From: an uncultured Alphaproteobacteria bacterium
Lineage (GTDB): Bacteria > Pseudomonadota > Alphaproteobacteria > HIMB59 > GCA-002718135
Direction: 5' to 3'
Length of the DNA stretch: 47,141 nucleotides
NCBI GenBank assembly: GCA_902628645.1
Contig: CACONS010000009.1
Coordinates: forward strand, 1 to 47,141
The position numbers and the translations under genes are program-made. Numbering within the stretch: the stretch's first letter is position 1; every line of letters starts with the position of its first letter. Of this stretch, positions 39,319-47,141 are shown in pieces. The notes under the pieces are model-generated. The model saw only the letters and a list, made by a program, of their open reading frames with translations, ran no database searches and was not told the DNA's origin.

Positions 39319-39632
39319 TGAGCGTAAAATTTAAATTGAAAAAAGGTGATGATGTGATTGTTTTAGCTGGAAAAGATAAGGGCAAAACAGGAAAAATAGT
39401 TAAAATGATTCCAAAAAAGATGAAAGCAATAGTATCTGATATAAATAAAGTTAAAAAAAATCAGAAGCCAGATAACAATCAGCCAGGTGGAATAGTTGAT
39501 AAAGATATGCCTATACATGTGTCTAACCTTTCATTTTATGATCCACAATTAAAAAAAGGTGTTAAGATTAGCTACAAAATTGAAAATAAGAAAAAAGTAA
39601 GAATAAACAAATCATCAGGCAAGGCAATTTAA
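39318..39632 (+). CDS. rplX: 50S ribosomal protein L24
   Basis: The 104-residue assembly-initiating L24. The KOW motif is [20 protein letters not shown] near residues 9-28, and the [20 protein letters not shown] block follows. One-base overlaps join it to rplN and rplE. Confidence 0.97.
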   Translation: MSVKFKLKKGDDVIVLAGKDKGKTGKIVKMIPKKMKAIVSDINKVKKNQKPDNNQPGGIVDKDMPIHVSNLSFYDPQLKKGVKISYKIENKKKVRINKSSGKAI

Positions 39633-40183
39633 TGAGTAGACTTTTAGAAGACTATAATAAGCAAATTAAACACGATTTAAAAAATAAGTTGGGTTTAAAA
39701 AACATTTTTGAGGTTCCAAAAATAAAAAAAATTATTCTTAATATTGGTGTTGGAGATGGTAAAGAAGATTCAAAATTAATAGATAAGGCCCTTGAAGATC
39801 TTACACTAATATCTGGTCAAAAAGCAATTAAAACACTTTCAAAAAAGGCAATTTCAGGATTTAAAATTAGAGCTGGTATGCCTTTAGGCGTTAAAGTTAC
39901 TTTGAGAAACAGAATGATGTATGAGTTCCTTGATAGGCTTGTAAATATCGCGATTCCTCGAATAAGAGATTTCAGGGGCCTAAACAGTAAAAGTTTTGAT
40001 GGTAAGGGAAACTTTTCAATGGGGATTAAGGAACATGTAATTTTTCCTGAAATTAATTTTGACAAGGTAGAAAAAATTAGAGGTATGGATATTACAATTT
40101 GCACTTCAGCTAGAAACAACAAAGAGGCATTAGAGTTATTAAAAAGTTTCAATATGCCTTTTAAAGATAATAAAATAAATTAA
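39632..40183 (+). CDS. rplE: 50S ribosomal protein L5
   Basis: The 183-residue L5 binds 5S rRNA. The [48 protein letters not shown] and [19 protein letters not shown] blocks are typical. Normal in length. rpsN follows after 8 bases. Confidence 0.98.
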   Translation: MSRLLEDYNKQIKHDLKNKLGLKNIFEVPKIKKIILNIGVGDGKEDSKLIDKALEDLTLISGQKAIKTLSKKAISGFKIRAGMPLGVKVTLRNRMMYEFLDRLVNIAIPRIRDFRGLNSKSFDGKGNFSMGIKEHVIFPEINFDKVEKIRGMDITICTSARNNKEALELLKSFNMPFKDNKIN

Positions 40184-40191
40184 GGAGTAAA

Positions 40192-40497
40192 ATGGCAAAA
40201 CAAAGTTCAATCCAAAAAAATTTATTCAGGGAAAAATTAATTAAAAAATATAAATCAAAAAGAGATTCTCTTAAATTAAAGATTAAAGATAAAAACCTTT
40301 CATTAGAAGAAAGAATTTCTTTTCAAAATAAATTAAATAATCTTCCAAGGAATGGTTCTGCTATTAGACATAGAAATAGATGCGAAATTACGGGTAGACC
40401 TAGAGGCAATTATAGAAAATTTGGCTTATCAAGAATTAAACTTAGAGAACTTTCAATGACTGGTGATTTACCAGGAGTTGTAAAGTCAAGTTGGTAG
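40192..40497 (+). CDS. rpsN: 30S ribosomal protein S14
   Basis: The 101-residue zinc-free long form, lacking the paired CxxC motifs of the short form. The conserved C-terminus [20 protein letters not shown] and [20 protein letters not shown] is complete. Preceded by a good AGGAG site. Confidence 0.97.
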   Translation: MAKQSSIQKNLFREKLIKKYKSKRDSLKLKIKDKNLSLEERISFQNKLNNLPRNGSAIRHRNRCEITGRPRGNYRKFGLSRIKLRELSMTGDLPGVVKSSW

Positions 40498-40506
40498 GAG
40501 AAAATT

Positions 40507-40905
40507 ATGGCTTTTAATGACTCACTTTCAGATATGCTTGCAAGAATTAAAAATGCACATCAAGCTAAAAAAGTATCAACTTTATGTCTTAAATCTAAAT
40601 TAAATATGAACGTTCTATCTGTTCTTAAAGACGAAGGATATATTAGAGATTTTACAAATATTGAAGAAAGAAAGGGCATCAGCTCAATAAAGATTGATCT
40701 AAAATATTACAACGGAAATCCTGTTATTAAGAAAATTAAAAGAATTTCAAAACCTGGAATAAGAAAATATTCAAAGATTAGTGAACTTAATAAACCATTT
40801 GGAGGTTTAGGTATCTCAATTATCTCAACTCCCAAAGGTGTTATGTCTGATCATCAAGCGAAGAAAAATAATGTTGGTGGTGAAATTTTATGTGAGGTAT
40901 TTTAA
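40507..40905 (+). CDS. rpsH: 30S ribosomal protein S8
   Basis: The 132-residue S8 binds the central domain of 16S rRNA and in E. coli represses the spc operon. DSLSDMLARIKNAHQAKK, RISKPGIRKYSKISELN and STPKGVMSDHQAKKNNVGGE with ILCEVF are diagnostic. One-base overlap with rplF. Confidence 0.98.
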   Translation: MAFNDSLSDMLARIKNAHQAKKVSTLCLKSKLNMNVLSVLKDEGYIRDFTNIEERKGISSIKIDLKYYNGNPVIKKIKRISKPGIRKYSKISELNKPFGGLGISIISTPKGVMSDHQAKKNNVGGEILCEVF

Positions 40906-41435
40906 TGTCAAGAATTGCAAAAAACCCAATAAAAATTTCGGATAAGGTACAATGTAGTTTTGAAAATGGAGTTTTCACAGCCAAGGGTAAGCTCGGTCAA
41001 ATTAACGTAAATGTAAACTCTAATTTCCAAGTAAATATTAATGAAAATGAGGTTAAGGTTTTACCTTTTAAAGAAAATCAGAAAGATCCTAAATGGGGAA
41101 CAACAAGAGCTATTATCGCAAATACAATAAATGGAGTAACAAATGGATTTAGTAAGACACTTGAGTTAAATGGAACTGGCTATAGAGCAAGTGTTTCTGG
41201 ATCTAAATTAAAATTAGAACTTGGTTATAGTCATGATATAAATTTTGATATTCCTAGCGATGTAAAAATAGAATGTCCAAAACAAAACCTGATCATACTT
41301 TCCAGTATTAATAAAGAAAAATTAGGCGCAGCTGCTGCTAAAATTAGATCATTTAGAAAACCAGAGCCATTTAAGGGTAAAGGTATAAAATATAATGATG
41401 AATATATTTTTAGAAAAGAAGGAAAAAAGAAGTAA
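40905..41435 (+). CDS. rplF: 50S ribosomal protein L6
   Basis: The 176-residue L6 near the sarcin-ricin loop. SRIAKNPIKI at the start, the WGTTRAIIANTINGVTNGFSK block and the C-terminal KIRSFRKPEPFKGKGIKYND are typical. rplR follows after 2 bases. Confidence 0.98.
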   Translation: MSRIAKNPIKISDKVQCSFENGVFTAKGKLGQINVNVNSNFQVNINENEVKVLPFKENQKDPKWGTTRAIIANTINGVTNGFSKTLELNGTGYRASVSGSKLKLELGYSHDINFDIPSDVKIECPKQNLIILSSINKEKLGAAAAKIRSFRKPEPFKGKGIKYNDEYIFRKEGKKK

Positions 41436-41437
41436 AG

Positions 41438-41770
41438 ATGAAAGATAGGAAGCAAAAAGTAAGATACAAAGTAAAAAAAGTATCAAACAGAAAAAGATTA
41501 ACTGTATTTAGATCTAACAATCATATTTATGCTCAACTAATTGATGATGCTAAAGGAATAACATTAGCTAGTTCATCTTCAGTTGAAAAAACTCTTAAAG
41601 AAAAAAATCTTTCAAAAAAAGAAGTTGCAGAAATTGTGGGAAAAAATATTGCAAAAAAAATTATTTCTAAAGGGATTGAGAAAGTGGCATTTGATAGAGG
41701 TAAATATAAATATCACGGTTTAATAAAAATACTAGCTGACGCTGCCAGAGTTGAAGGTTTGAATTTTTGA
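41438..41770 (+). CDS. rplR: 50S ribosomal protein L18
   Basis: The 110-residue 5S rRNA-binding protein. [21 protein letters not shown] and the C-terminal [22 protein letters not shown] (here read in parts) match the family. rpsE begins 8 bases later. Confidence 0.96.
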   Translation: MKDRKQKVRYKVKKVSNRKRLTVFRSNNHIYAQLIDDAKGITLASSSSVEKTLKEKNLSKKEVAEIVGKNIAKKIISKGIEKVAFDRGKYKYHGLIKILADAARVEGLNF

Positions 41771-41778
41771 GGTAATAT

Positions 41779-42300
41779 ATGTTTGATAATGAAAAAAATG
41801 AATTAAGTGAACATTTAGTTACTATAAACAGAGTAGCTAAAGTAGTAAAAGGTGGTAGAAGATTTGGTTTTGCTGCTATAATGATTGTTGGCGATAATAA
41901 AGGAAAAGTTGGTATTGGAACTGGTAAAGCAAAAGAGGTTCCAGAAGCTGTAAGAAAAGCAACAGAAAATGCCAAAAGTAAAATGATTAGAGTTCACTTA
42001 AAAGAGAATAGAACAATTCATCATGATACAGTTGGTCGTTTCGGAGCTGGAAAAGTAATATTGCGTACCGCTGCTCCTGGAACAGGTATAATTGCAGGCG
42101 GTCCAATGAGAGCTCTTTTTGAGTCACTAGGTATAAAAGACGTTGTTGCAAAATCAACAGGAACATCAAATCCTCATAATATGCTTAAAGCCACACTCAA
42201 TGCATTTAAGATGTCTGAGTCTCCTAAATCTGTAGCCGCTAAAAGGTCAAAAAAAGTTAATGAAATAAATCCAAAAATGAAAAATAAAAATGAAAATTAA
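41779..42300 (+). CDS. rpsE: 30S ribosomal protein S5
   Basis: The 173-residue fidelity protein. [40 protein letters not shown] and [20 protein letters not shown] are diagnostic. Its last 11 bases overlap the rplO start, so no rpmD gene can lie between them. The C-terminal tail (PKMKNKNEN) is variable, as usual. Confidence 0.98.
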   Translation: MFDNEKNELSEHLVTINRVAKVVKGGRRFGFAAIMIVGDNKGKVGIGTGKAKEVPEAVRKATENAKSKMIRVHLKENRTIHHDTVGRFGAGKVILRTAAPGTGIIAGGPMRALFESLGIKDVVAKSTGTSNPHNMLKATLNAFKMSESPKSVAAKRSKKVNEINPKMKNKNEN

Positions 42301-42748
42301 TGAATTAAAATCCTCACTAACTTCTAGAAAAAAAAGTAAGAGAAGAGGTAGAGGCTCAGGCTCAGGTTTAGGTAAAACTTCTGGTAGAGGTGTAAAAGGT
42401 CAAAAATCTAGATCTGGAGTTTCCATAAATGGTTTTGAAGGTGGGCAAATGCCAATATACCGTCGATTGCCTAAAAGAGGATTTAAAAACCCATTCAAAT
42501 TAAAAATTCAGAATATCAACTTTAGTATGTTAAATAATATTATTAAAAAATATAATTTAAATCCACAAGATTTATCAGAGGAAGAACTTTTTAGTAAAAA
42601 CATTTTTAAAAGATCAAAAGGAAAATTAAAACTTCTTAATGTCGGTAAATTAGATACTACTACCAACCTAGAAATTTCTTATGCTTCTAAAAAAGCCATA
42701 GAAAATTTAGAAAAACTTGGTGGTAAAATTAAATTGAGTAAAAAGTAA
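42290..42748 (+). CDS. rplO: 50S ribosomal protein L15
   Basis: The 152-residue L15 is a late assembly protein. [20 protein letters not shown] then [20 protein letters not shown] and [20 protein letters not shown] are diagnostic. The ATG lies 11 bases inside rpsE, and its stop is directly followed by the secY ATG. Confidence 0.97.
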   Translation: MKINELKSSLTSRKKSKRRGRGSGSGLGKTSGRGVKGQKSRSGVSINGFEGGQMPIYRRLPKRGFKNPFKLKIQNINFSMLNNIIKKYNLNPQDLSEEELFSKNIFKRSKGKLKLLNVGKLDTTTNLEISYASKKAIENLEKLGGKIKLSKK

Positions 42749-44089
42749 ATGGCCACAGCAGCAGATAGATTGGCAAATAACCTGAATTTTGGAGCTTTAG
42801 GTAAGGCCACAGAACTTAGACAAAGACTTCTATTTACACTTGGTGCTTTGATTGTTTTCAGATTGGGAACTTTTTTACCTATTCCTGGTATTAATCCATT
42901 GGCGTTACAACAATTCTTTGAACAACAATCTTCAGGTATATTGGGAATATTCGATACTTTTTCTGGAGGTGCATTAGGAAGAATGGGTATTTTTGCATTA
43001 GGAGTCATGCCTTATATATCTGCATCAATAATTATGACTTTAATGCGATCTGCTATACCTCACTTAAAAAACTTGAAAGAGCAAGGTTCTAAAGGATCGA
43101 GACAATTACTACAATATACTAGATATCTAACAGTTATAATAGCAGGTGTTCAAGGTTATGGAGTATCAATTGGTTTGGAATCAATGCAAACTACGTATGG
43201 TAATATCGTATTTGATCCAGGCTTATTTTTTAGAATGACCACAGTAATAACTCTTGTAGGAGGAACTGTATTTCTGATGTGGTTAGGTGAACAGATTTCC
43301 TCAAGAGGTGTAGGAAATGGAATATCTCTGATTATTACTGCAGGTATAATTGCAAACTTACCTAGTGCTTTTGTAAGTACCTTGCAACTAGGTAGATCTG
43401 GAGAATTAAGTATAGCTTTTATTTTAGGTATATTAATACTAATACTATTATTAATAATTTTTATTGTATTTGTTGAAAAAGCTCAAAGAAGATTGCCTGT
43501 TCAATATCCAAAAAGGCAAGTAGGAAACAAAATTTACGGAGGTCAAAGTTCTCACCTACCTCTAAAAATAAATACAGCAGGTGTAATACCAGTTATCTTT
43601 GCATCTTCTATTTTACTTCTTCCAAACACTATGTCAGGTTTTGGAGCAGGCTCTTCTAGCGACATATTTATTTTAATTTCAAGTTATCTTGGAAGAGGTC
43701 AGCCACTATACCTAGCTCTTTATGCTGCAATGATAATATTTTTTGGATTTTTTTATACATCAATTGTATTTAACCCAGATGAACAAGCTGAAAATTTGCG
43801 AAAATATGGTGGTTTTATTCCTGGTATTAGGCCTGGTGAAAACACAGCCAAATATATTGAATTTGTATTAGTAAGGCTTACAACGATTGGAACAATTTAT
43901 CTAACATTTGTAGCTTTGTTACCGGAATTTCTATTATCAAGAACTTCAATACCATTTTATTTAGGGGGTACAGCACTACTGATTGTTGTTGTAGTTATGA
44001 TTGATTTTATAACACAAGTACAGTCACATCTTTTTCAACATCAGTATGAGGGTTTACTTAAAAAAACTAAGCTAAAAGGCAGAAGATAA
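42749..44089 (+). CDS. secY: preprotein translocase subunit SecY
   Basis: The 446-residue channel of the Sec translocon has ten transmembrane helices. The plug and early helices (FRLGTFLPIPGINPLAL, GIFALGVMPYISASIIM), LMWLGEQISSRGVGNGISL-type block (here FLMWLGEQISSRGVGNGIS) and the late loop RKYGGFIPGIRPGENTAKYI are diagnostic. SecE is at 19693. adk follows after 1 base. Confidence 0.98.
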   Translation: MATAADRLANNLNFGALGKATELRQRLLFTLGALIVFRLGTFLPIPGINPLALQQFFEQQSSGILGIFDTFSGGALGRMGIFALGVMPYISASIIMTLMRSAIPHLKNLKEQGSKGSRQLLQYTRYLTVIIAGVQGYGVSIGLESMQTTYGNIVFDPGLFFRMTTVITLVGGTVFLMWLGEQISSRGVGNGISLIITAGIIANLPSAFVSTLQLGRSGELSIAFILGILILILLLIIFIVFVEKAQRRLPVQYPKRQVGNKIYGGQSSHLPLKINTAGVIPVIFASSILLLPNTMSGFGAGSSSDIFILISSYLGRGQPLYLALYAAMIIFFGFFYTSIVFNPDEQAENLRKYGGFIPGIRPGENTAKYIEFVLVRLTTIGTIYLTFVALLPEFLLSRTSIPFYLGGTALLIVVVVMIDFITQVQSHLFQHQYEGLLKKTKLKGRR

Positions 44090-44090
44090 A

Positions 44091-44663
44091 TTGAGTAACA
44101 TTATTTTCTTTGGCCCTCCTGGTGCAGGCAAAGGTACTCAAGCAAAACTAATTTCAGATTTCTTAAATATTCCCCATCTTTCCACAGGAGATATATTAAG
44201 AAAAAAATTATTGGATAAAGATAATTTAGCAAATGAATTAAAAACAATCATGTCATCTGGCAATCTTGTATCTGACGACATTTTAAATAAAATTGTTTCG
44301 TCAAGATTAAATAATGAATCAAATAATGGATTTATTCTAGATGGATATCCCAGAACATTGAAACAATCTGAATTTTTAATTAACCATCTATTTAAAACTT
44401 CTAGCAAAATTAATTATATATTTAATATTCAGATTAATTTTGATACCCTAAAGGATAGAATATTGAAAAGATCTTCAGAAGAAAGTAGAGATGACGATAA
44501 TATAAACGTTATAGAAACAAGATATAACGAATACCTAAACTCAACTCAAAAAGTATCAAATCTTTATAAAGAACAATATTCTAGTAATTTTTACGATATA
44601 GACGGATCTTTGCAAATCGATGAAATAACCGAAAAAATCAAAGAAATTTTAAAAAAAACATGA
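44091..44663 (+). CDS. adk: adenylate kinase (short form)
   Basis: Adk balances ATP, ADP and AMP. The P-loop GPPGAGKGT is at residues 8-16, then LSTGDILRKKL and LDGYPRTLKQSEFL (AMP site). At 190 residues the protein lacks the roughly 27-residue insert of the long LID domain and has no zinc cysteines. The TTG start at 44091 is one base after the secY stop; no better start exists before the P-loop. Confidence 0.96.
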   Translation: MSNIIFFGPPGAGKGTQAKLISDFLNIPHLSTGDILRKKLLDKDNLANELKTIMSSGNLVSDDILNKIVSSRLNNESNNGFILDGYPRTLKQSEFLINHLFKTSSKINYIFNIQINFDTLKDRILKRSSEESRDDDNINVIETRYNEYLNSTQKVSNLYKEQYSSNFYDIDGSLQIDEITEKIKEILKKT

Positions 44664-44692
44664 AAAACAGCCAAAATTTCAAATATCTTTCC

Positions 44693-44720
44693 TTGACTAC
44701 CTGCGCAATTATCATGTATT
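44693..44720 (+). promoter_or_regulatory. probable promoter of the rpsM-rpsK-rpoA-rplQ (alpha) block
   Basis: TTGACT at 44693-44698 is followed after 16 bases by TGTATT at 44715-44720, 30 bases before the rpsM ATG. It lies in an 87-base gap, one of the few sizeable ones in the cluster, where the alpha operon promoter is often found. Confidence 0.5.
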
Positions 44721-44750
44721 CACCCTCATTCATTTTTTTTGGACACATTT

Positions 44751-45131
44751 ATGGCTAGAATATCAGGCGTTAACATTCCCACAAACAAAAAAGTTAATAT
44801 AGCCCTAACTTACATATTTGGTATTGGTAAAAAATTTGCACTAGATATTTGTAAGAATGCTTCGATAGATATTTCTAAACGAGTTAGTGAATTGAATGAT
44901 GATGAAGTTAATAAAATTAGAGATCTCATAGATAAAGATTATTCAGTAGAAGGTGATTTAAGAAGAAAGATATCTTTAGATATTAAAAGATTAAATGACT
45001 TAGGTTGTTATAGAGGTCTTAGACATAGAAAAAAATTACCTGTCAGAGGTCAAAGGACTCACACTAACGCCAGAACAAGAAAAGGTAAGGCAGTGGCAAT
45101 AGCTGGAAAGAAAAAAGTAACTAAAGGTTAA
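44751..45131 (+). CDS. rpsM: 30S ribosomal protein S13
   Basis: The 126-residue head protein. [20 protein letters not shown] at the start and the C-terminal [20 protein letters not shown] with [15 protein letters not shown] are diagnostic. The ATG at 44751 is chosen; a TTG at 44739 would add four residues outside the family start. No rpmJ lies in front. Confidence 0.97.
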   Translation: MARISGVNIPTNKKVNIALTYIFGIGKKFALDICKNASIDISKRVSELNDDEVNKIRDLIDKDYSVEGDLRRKISLDIKRLNDLGCYRGLRHRKKLPVRGQRTHTNARTRKGKAVAIAGKKKVTKG

Positions 45132-45132
45132 A

Positions 45133-45513
45133 ATGGCAGAGAAAAAAAAATCTAAAATTAAAAAAAAGTTTTCTTCAGGTGTGGCACACATAGTTTCATC
45201 CTTCAACAATACAATTATAACAATTACTGATGAAAAAGGAAATGCCCTAGCCTGGTCTTCTTCTGGTCATAAAGGTTTTAAAGGTTCAAGAAAATCTACA
45301 CCTTATGCAGCACAGATTGCCGCTGAAGACGTCGGAAATAAAGCTAAAGAATATGGATTAAAAAATTTAAAAGTTGAAGTATCTGGACCTGGATCAGGCA
45401 GAGAATCAGCTCTAAGATCCCTACAATCTATTGGTTATGTTATTACATCGATTAAAGATGTTACACCAATACCTCATAATGGTTGTAGACCTAGAAAAAG
45501 AAGAAGAGTTTAA
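45133..45513 (+). CDS. rpsK: 30S ribosomal protein S11
   Basis: The 126-residue platform protein. [40 protein letters not shown] and the C-terminal [17 protein letters not shown] are diagnostic. It begins one base after rpsM ends. Confidence 0.98.
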   Translation: MAEKKKSKIKKKFSSGVAHIVSSFNNTIITITDEKGNALAWSSSGHKGFKGSRKSTPYAAQIAAEDVGNKAKEYGLKNLKVEVSGPGSGRESALRSLQSIGYVITSIKDVTPIPHNGCRPRKRRRV

Positions 45514-45529
45514 AAGAAGGAGCATTTAA

Positions 45530-46552
45530 GTGTTACAGAAAAACTGGAGTGAATTAATTAAACCAACGAAGATGGAAGTAAACGTTGAGGAAAGTAACGG
45601 TAGAATTGGTAAACTTACAGCAGAACCATTAGAACGTGGATTTGGACTAACTTTAGGTAACTCAATTAGAAGGATCTTATTATCGTCTTTACAAGGTGCT
45701 GCGATTACTTCAGTTAAAATTAAAGGAGTAGTTCATGAATTTTCAACAATTTCTGGTGTTAAGGAAGATTTAACAGATATACTTCTAAATTTAAAATCAA
45801 TTGCAGTTAAAGTTCATTCGCCTGGACTAAAAAAAATGTACTTAAAATCAACAGGCTCAGGAGAATTGAGAGCTGGAAATTTTGAAACAGACTCTGAAAC
45901 GGAAATAATGAATCCTGATCAACTAATTATGACTCTTGACTCCAACGCTGATGTTGAGATTGAAGCTAACGTTGAGACAGGTAAGGGGTATGTATCTGCA
46001 GAGGTTGCTGAAGATGAAAATAAAATAATTGGAGAAATCAAATTAGATGCTATGTTCAGCCCAGTTGTTAAAGCATCTTACAAAGTAGAAAATAGTAGAG
46101 TAGGGCAAGTAACTGATTTTGATAAATTAGTACTTGAAGTAGAAACTAATGGTGCAATTTCACCAGATGATGCTATTGCCCTAGCTGCAAGAATCTTACA
46201 AGATCAGCTTCAACCATTTATAAATTTTGATGAACCTGAAGTGTTGCCTGATCAATCTCAAGTTGAAACGTTATCATTCAATTCAAACTTACTCAAAAAA
46301 GTTGAAGAACTTGAATTATCAGTCAGATCAGCAAATTGTCTCAAAAATGATAACATAATCTATATCGGTGATTTAGTTCAAAAATCTGAGTCTGAAATGT
46401 TAAGAACTCCTAATTTTGGAAGAAAATCTTTGAATGAAATCAAAGAAGTTCTTCAGCATATGGAATTGAACTTAGGAATGTCAGTACCTGATTGGCCACC
46501 TGAAAATATAGATGAATTAGCTAAAAAATACGAAGATCCTTTTAATAAGTAA
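45530..46552 (+). CDS. rpoA: RNA polymerase alpha subunit
   Basis: The 340-residue alpha subunit. The assembly domain has [20 protein letters not shown] and the [20 protein letters not shown] block. The C-terminal domain (about 255-325) contains [20 protein letters not shown] and [18 protein letters not shown] for DNA and activator contact. A GTG start follows AAGGAG at 45517-45522. Together with rpoBC all core polymerase subunits except omega are in this window. Confidence 0.98.
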   Translation: MLQKNWSELIKPTKMEVNVEESNGRIGKLTAEPLERGFGLTLGNSIRRILLSSLQGAAITSVKIKGVVHEFSTISGVKEDLTDILLNLKSIAVKVHSPGLKKMYLKSTGSGELRAGNFETDSETEIMNPDQLIMTLDSNADVEIEANVETGKGYVSAEVAEDENKIIGEIKLDAMFSPVVKASYKVENSRVGQVTDFDKLVLEVETNGAISPDDAIALAARILQDQLQPFINFDEPEVLPDQSQVETLSFNSNLLKKVEELELSVRSANCLKNDNIIYIGDLVQKSESEMLRTPNFGRKSLNEIKEVLQHMELNLGMSVPDWPPENIDELAKKYEDPFNK

Positions 46553-46557
46553 TAATA

Positions 46558-46995
46558 ATGAAACATAATATTAAAAATAAAAAACTTAATAAAACTTCTA
46601 CTCATAGAAAAGCTATGTTTATGAACATGTCGAATGCACTTATAAAACATGAACAAATCACCACTACTCTTCCCAAGGCTAAAGAGTTAAAAAGATTTAT
46701 AGAAAAAGTTATTACTTTAGGAAAAAAAGGAGATTTACTATCTAGGAGAAAAGCTATCTCAATACTACAAGACCAGAAAATGTCTAAGAAAGTTTTTGAT
46801 ATTTTAGGGAAAAGATACAAAAATAGGTCTGGTGGCTACACTAGAATCGTAAAACTAGGGAATAGATTTGGTGATAATGCACCTACTGCAATTATTGAAC
46901 TTGTTGATAGAGATGAAAATGCCAAAGGTTTAGATAGCGGTCCTATTATTGAGAAAAAATCTACTGAAGAAGTAGAAGAACAACCTCAAGTCTAA
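46558..46995 (+). CDS. rplQ: 50S ribosomal protein L17
   Basis: The 145-residue L17. [40 protein letters not shown] and the [20 protein letters not shown] block are typical, followed by a variable acidic tail (VEEQPQV). The last gene of the ribosomal cluster, with no clear terminator: crcB starts 4 bases later. Confidence 0.97.
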   Translation: MKHNIKNKKLNKTSTHRKAMFMNMSNALIKHEQITTTLPKAKELKRFIEKVITLGKKGDLLSRRKAISILQDQKMSKKVFDILGKRYKNRSGGYTRIVKLGNRFGDNAPTAIIELVDRDENAKGLDSGPIIEKKSTEEVEEQPQV

Positions 46996-46999
46996 TATA

Positions 47000-47141
47000 T
47001 TGTTAAATATAATTCTTGTAGCTGCTGGTGGTGCAACAGGAGCAGTGCTTAGATTTGCTCTTACAAATTTTACTAAATCATTTTTTACATCTGCAATTTA
47101 TGGAACCATAACAGTAAACATTTTAGGTTCGTTTTTAATTG
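47000..47141 (+). CDS. crcB: fluoride ion channel CrcB (5' part, runs off the window)
   Basis: Starting at the TTG at 47000, 47 codons read to the window edge: MLNIILVAAGGATGAVLRF, then a TNFTKSFF loop and GTITVNILGSFLI. The GGATGAVLRF and GTITVNILGSF blocks are the conserved first helix and Asn-Gly segment of the CrcB/Fluc family, which exports fluoride as a dual-topology dimer. The TTG start is inferred because no ATG is near. The rest of the gene is outside. Confidence 0.85.
   Translation, partial: MLNIILVAAGGATGAVLRFALTNFTKSFFTSAIYGTITVNILGSFLI

Noticed and set aside
44664..44750. rpmJ (L36) between adk and rpsM
   Set aside because: No frame with the L36 cysteine/histidine pattern or its MKVR start is present; only a promoter-like element is seen.
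46996..46999. Terminator after rplQ
   Set aside because: Only four bases separate rplQ and crcB, with no hairpin and T-run, so read-through into crcB is more likely.

Overview
The window comes from a low-GC, tightly packed bacterial chromosome. The gene content points to an alphaproteobacterium of the SAR11/Pelagibacterales type. The reasons are AT-rich coding, ATGA-type and even convergent stop overlaps, very short spacers, a tRNA-tuf-tRNA-Trp-secE locus, and an rpoBC block that runs straight into the str-S10-spc-alpha ribosomal block. The lineage is inferred from layout and protein character; no phylogeny was run. There is no prophage, insertion sequence, CRISPR array or other mobile island.

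Layout. (1) 1-3980 holds xseB-tlyA on +, a convergent fabI-aroC pair on -, and pdxH on +. (2) 7158 down to 3546 on - is one compact run: a TauE/SafE exporter, a 135-aa membrane protein, an Alph_Pro_TM (TIGR02186-like) protein, a universal stress protein, pyrE and a small nucleotidyltransferase. A YeiH-type exporter lies upstream. (3) 8368-17057 is a formate dehydrogenase island. It has mobA and fdhD on -, then a tungstate/molybdate-type ABC permease, mobB and moeA on +, tusA on -, and on + a fused gamma/beta formate dehydrogenase subunit, the molybdenum alpha subunit and a 40-aa lipoprotein. Together these supply oxyanion import, cofactor assembly, sulfuration and the NAD-linked enzyme. (4) tRNA-Thr and rlmB (-) separate this from (5) 18129-46995, about 29 kb of uninterrupted + strand translation and transcription genes: tRNA-Tyr, tRNA-Gly, tuf, tRNA-Trp, secE, nusG, rplKA, an L10 leader, rplJL, rpoBC, rpsLG, fusA, the S10 and spc genes, secY, adk, rpsMK, rpoA and rplQ. 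The 5' end of crcB closes the window.

The large cluster is conventional in content but shows losses and moves: no rpmD between rpsE and rplO, no tuf between fusA and rpsJ, and no rpmJ after secY. The parts most worth a second look are the fused NuoE/NuoF-type subunit with an alpha subunit lacking the His-Cys [4Fe-4S] motif, the tiny lipoprotein after it, the permease without visible partner genes, and the exporter/stress-protein operon of unknown purpose. I did not find a clearly new, self-contained system; these are the best candidates.
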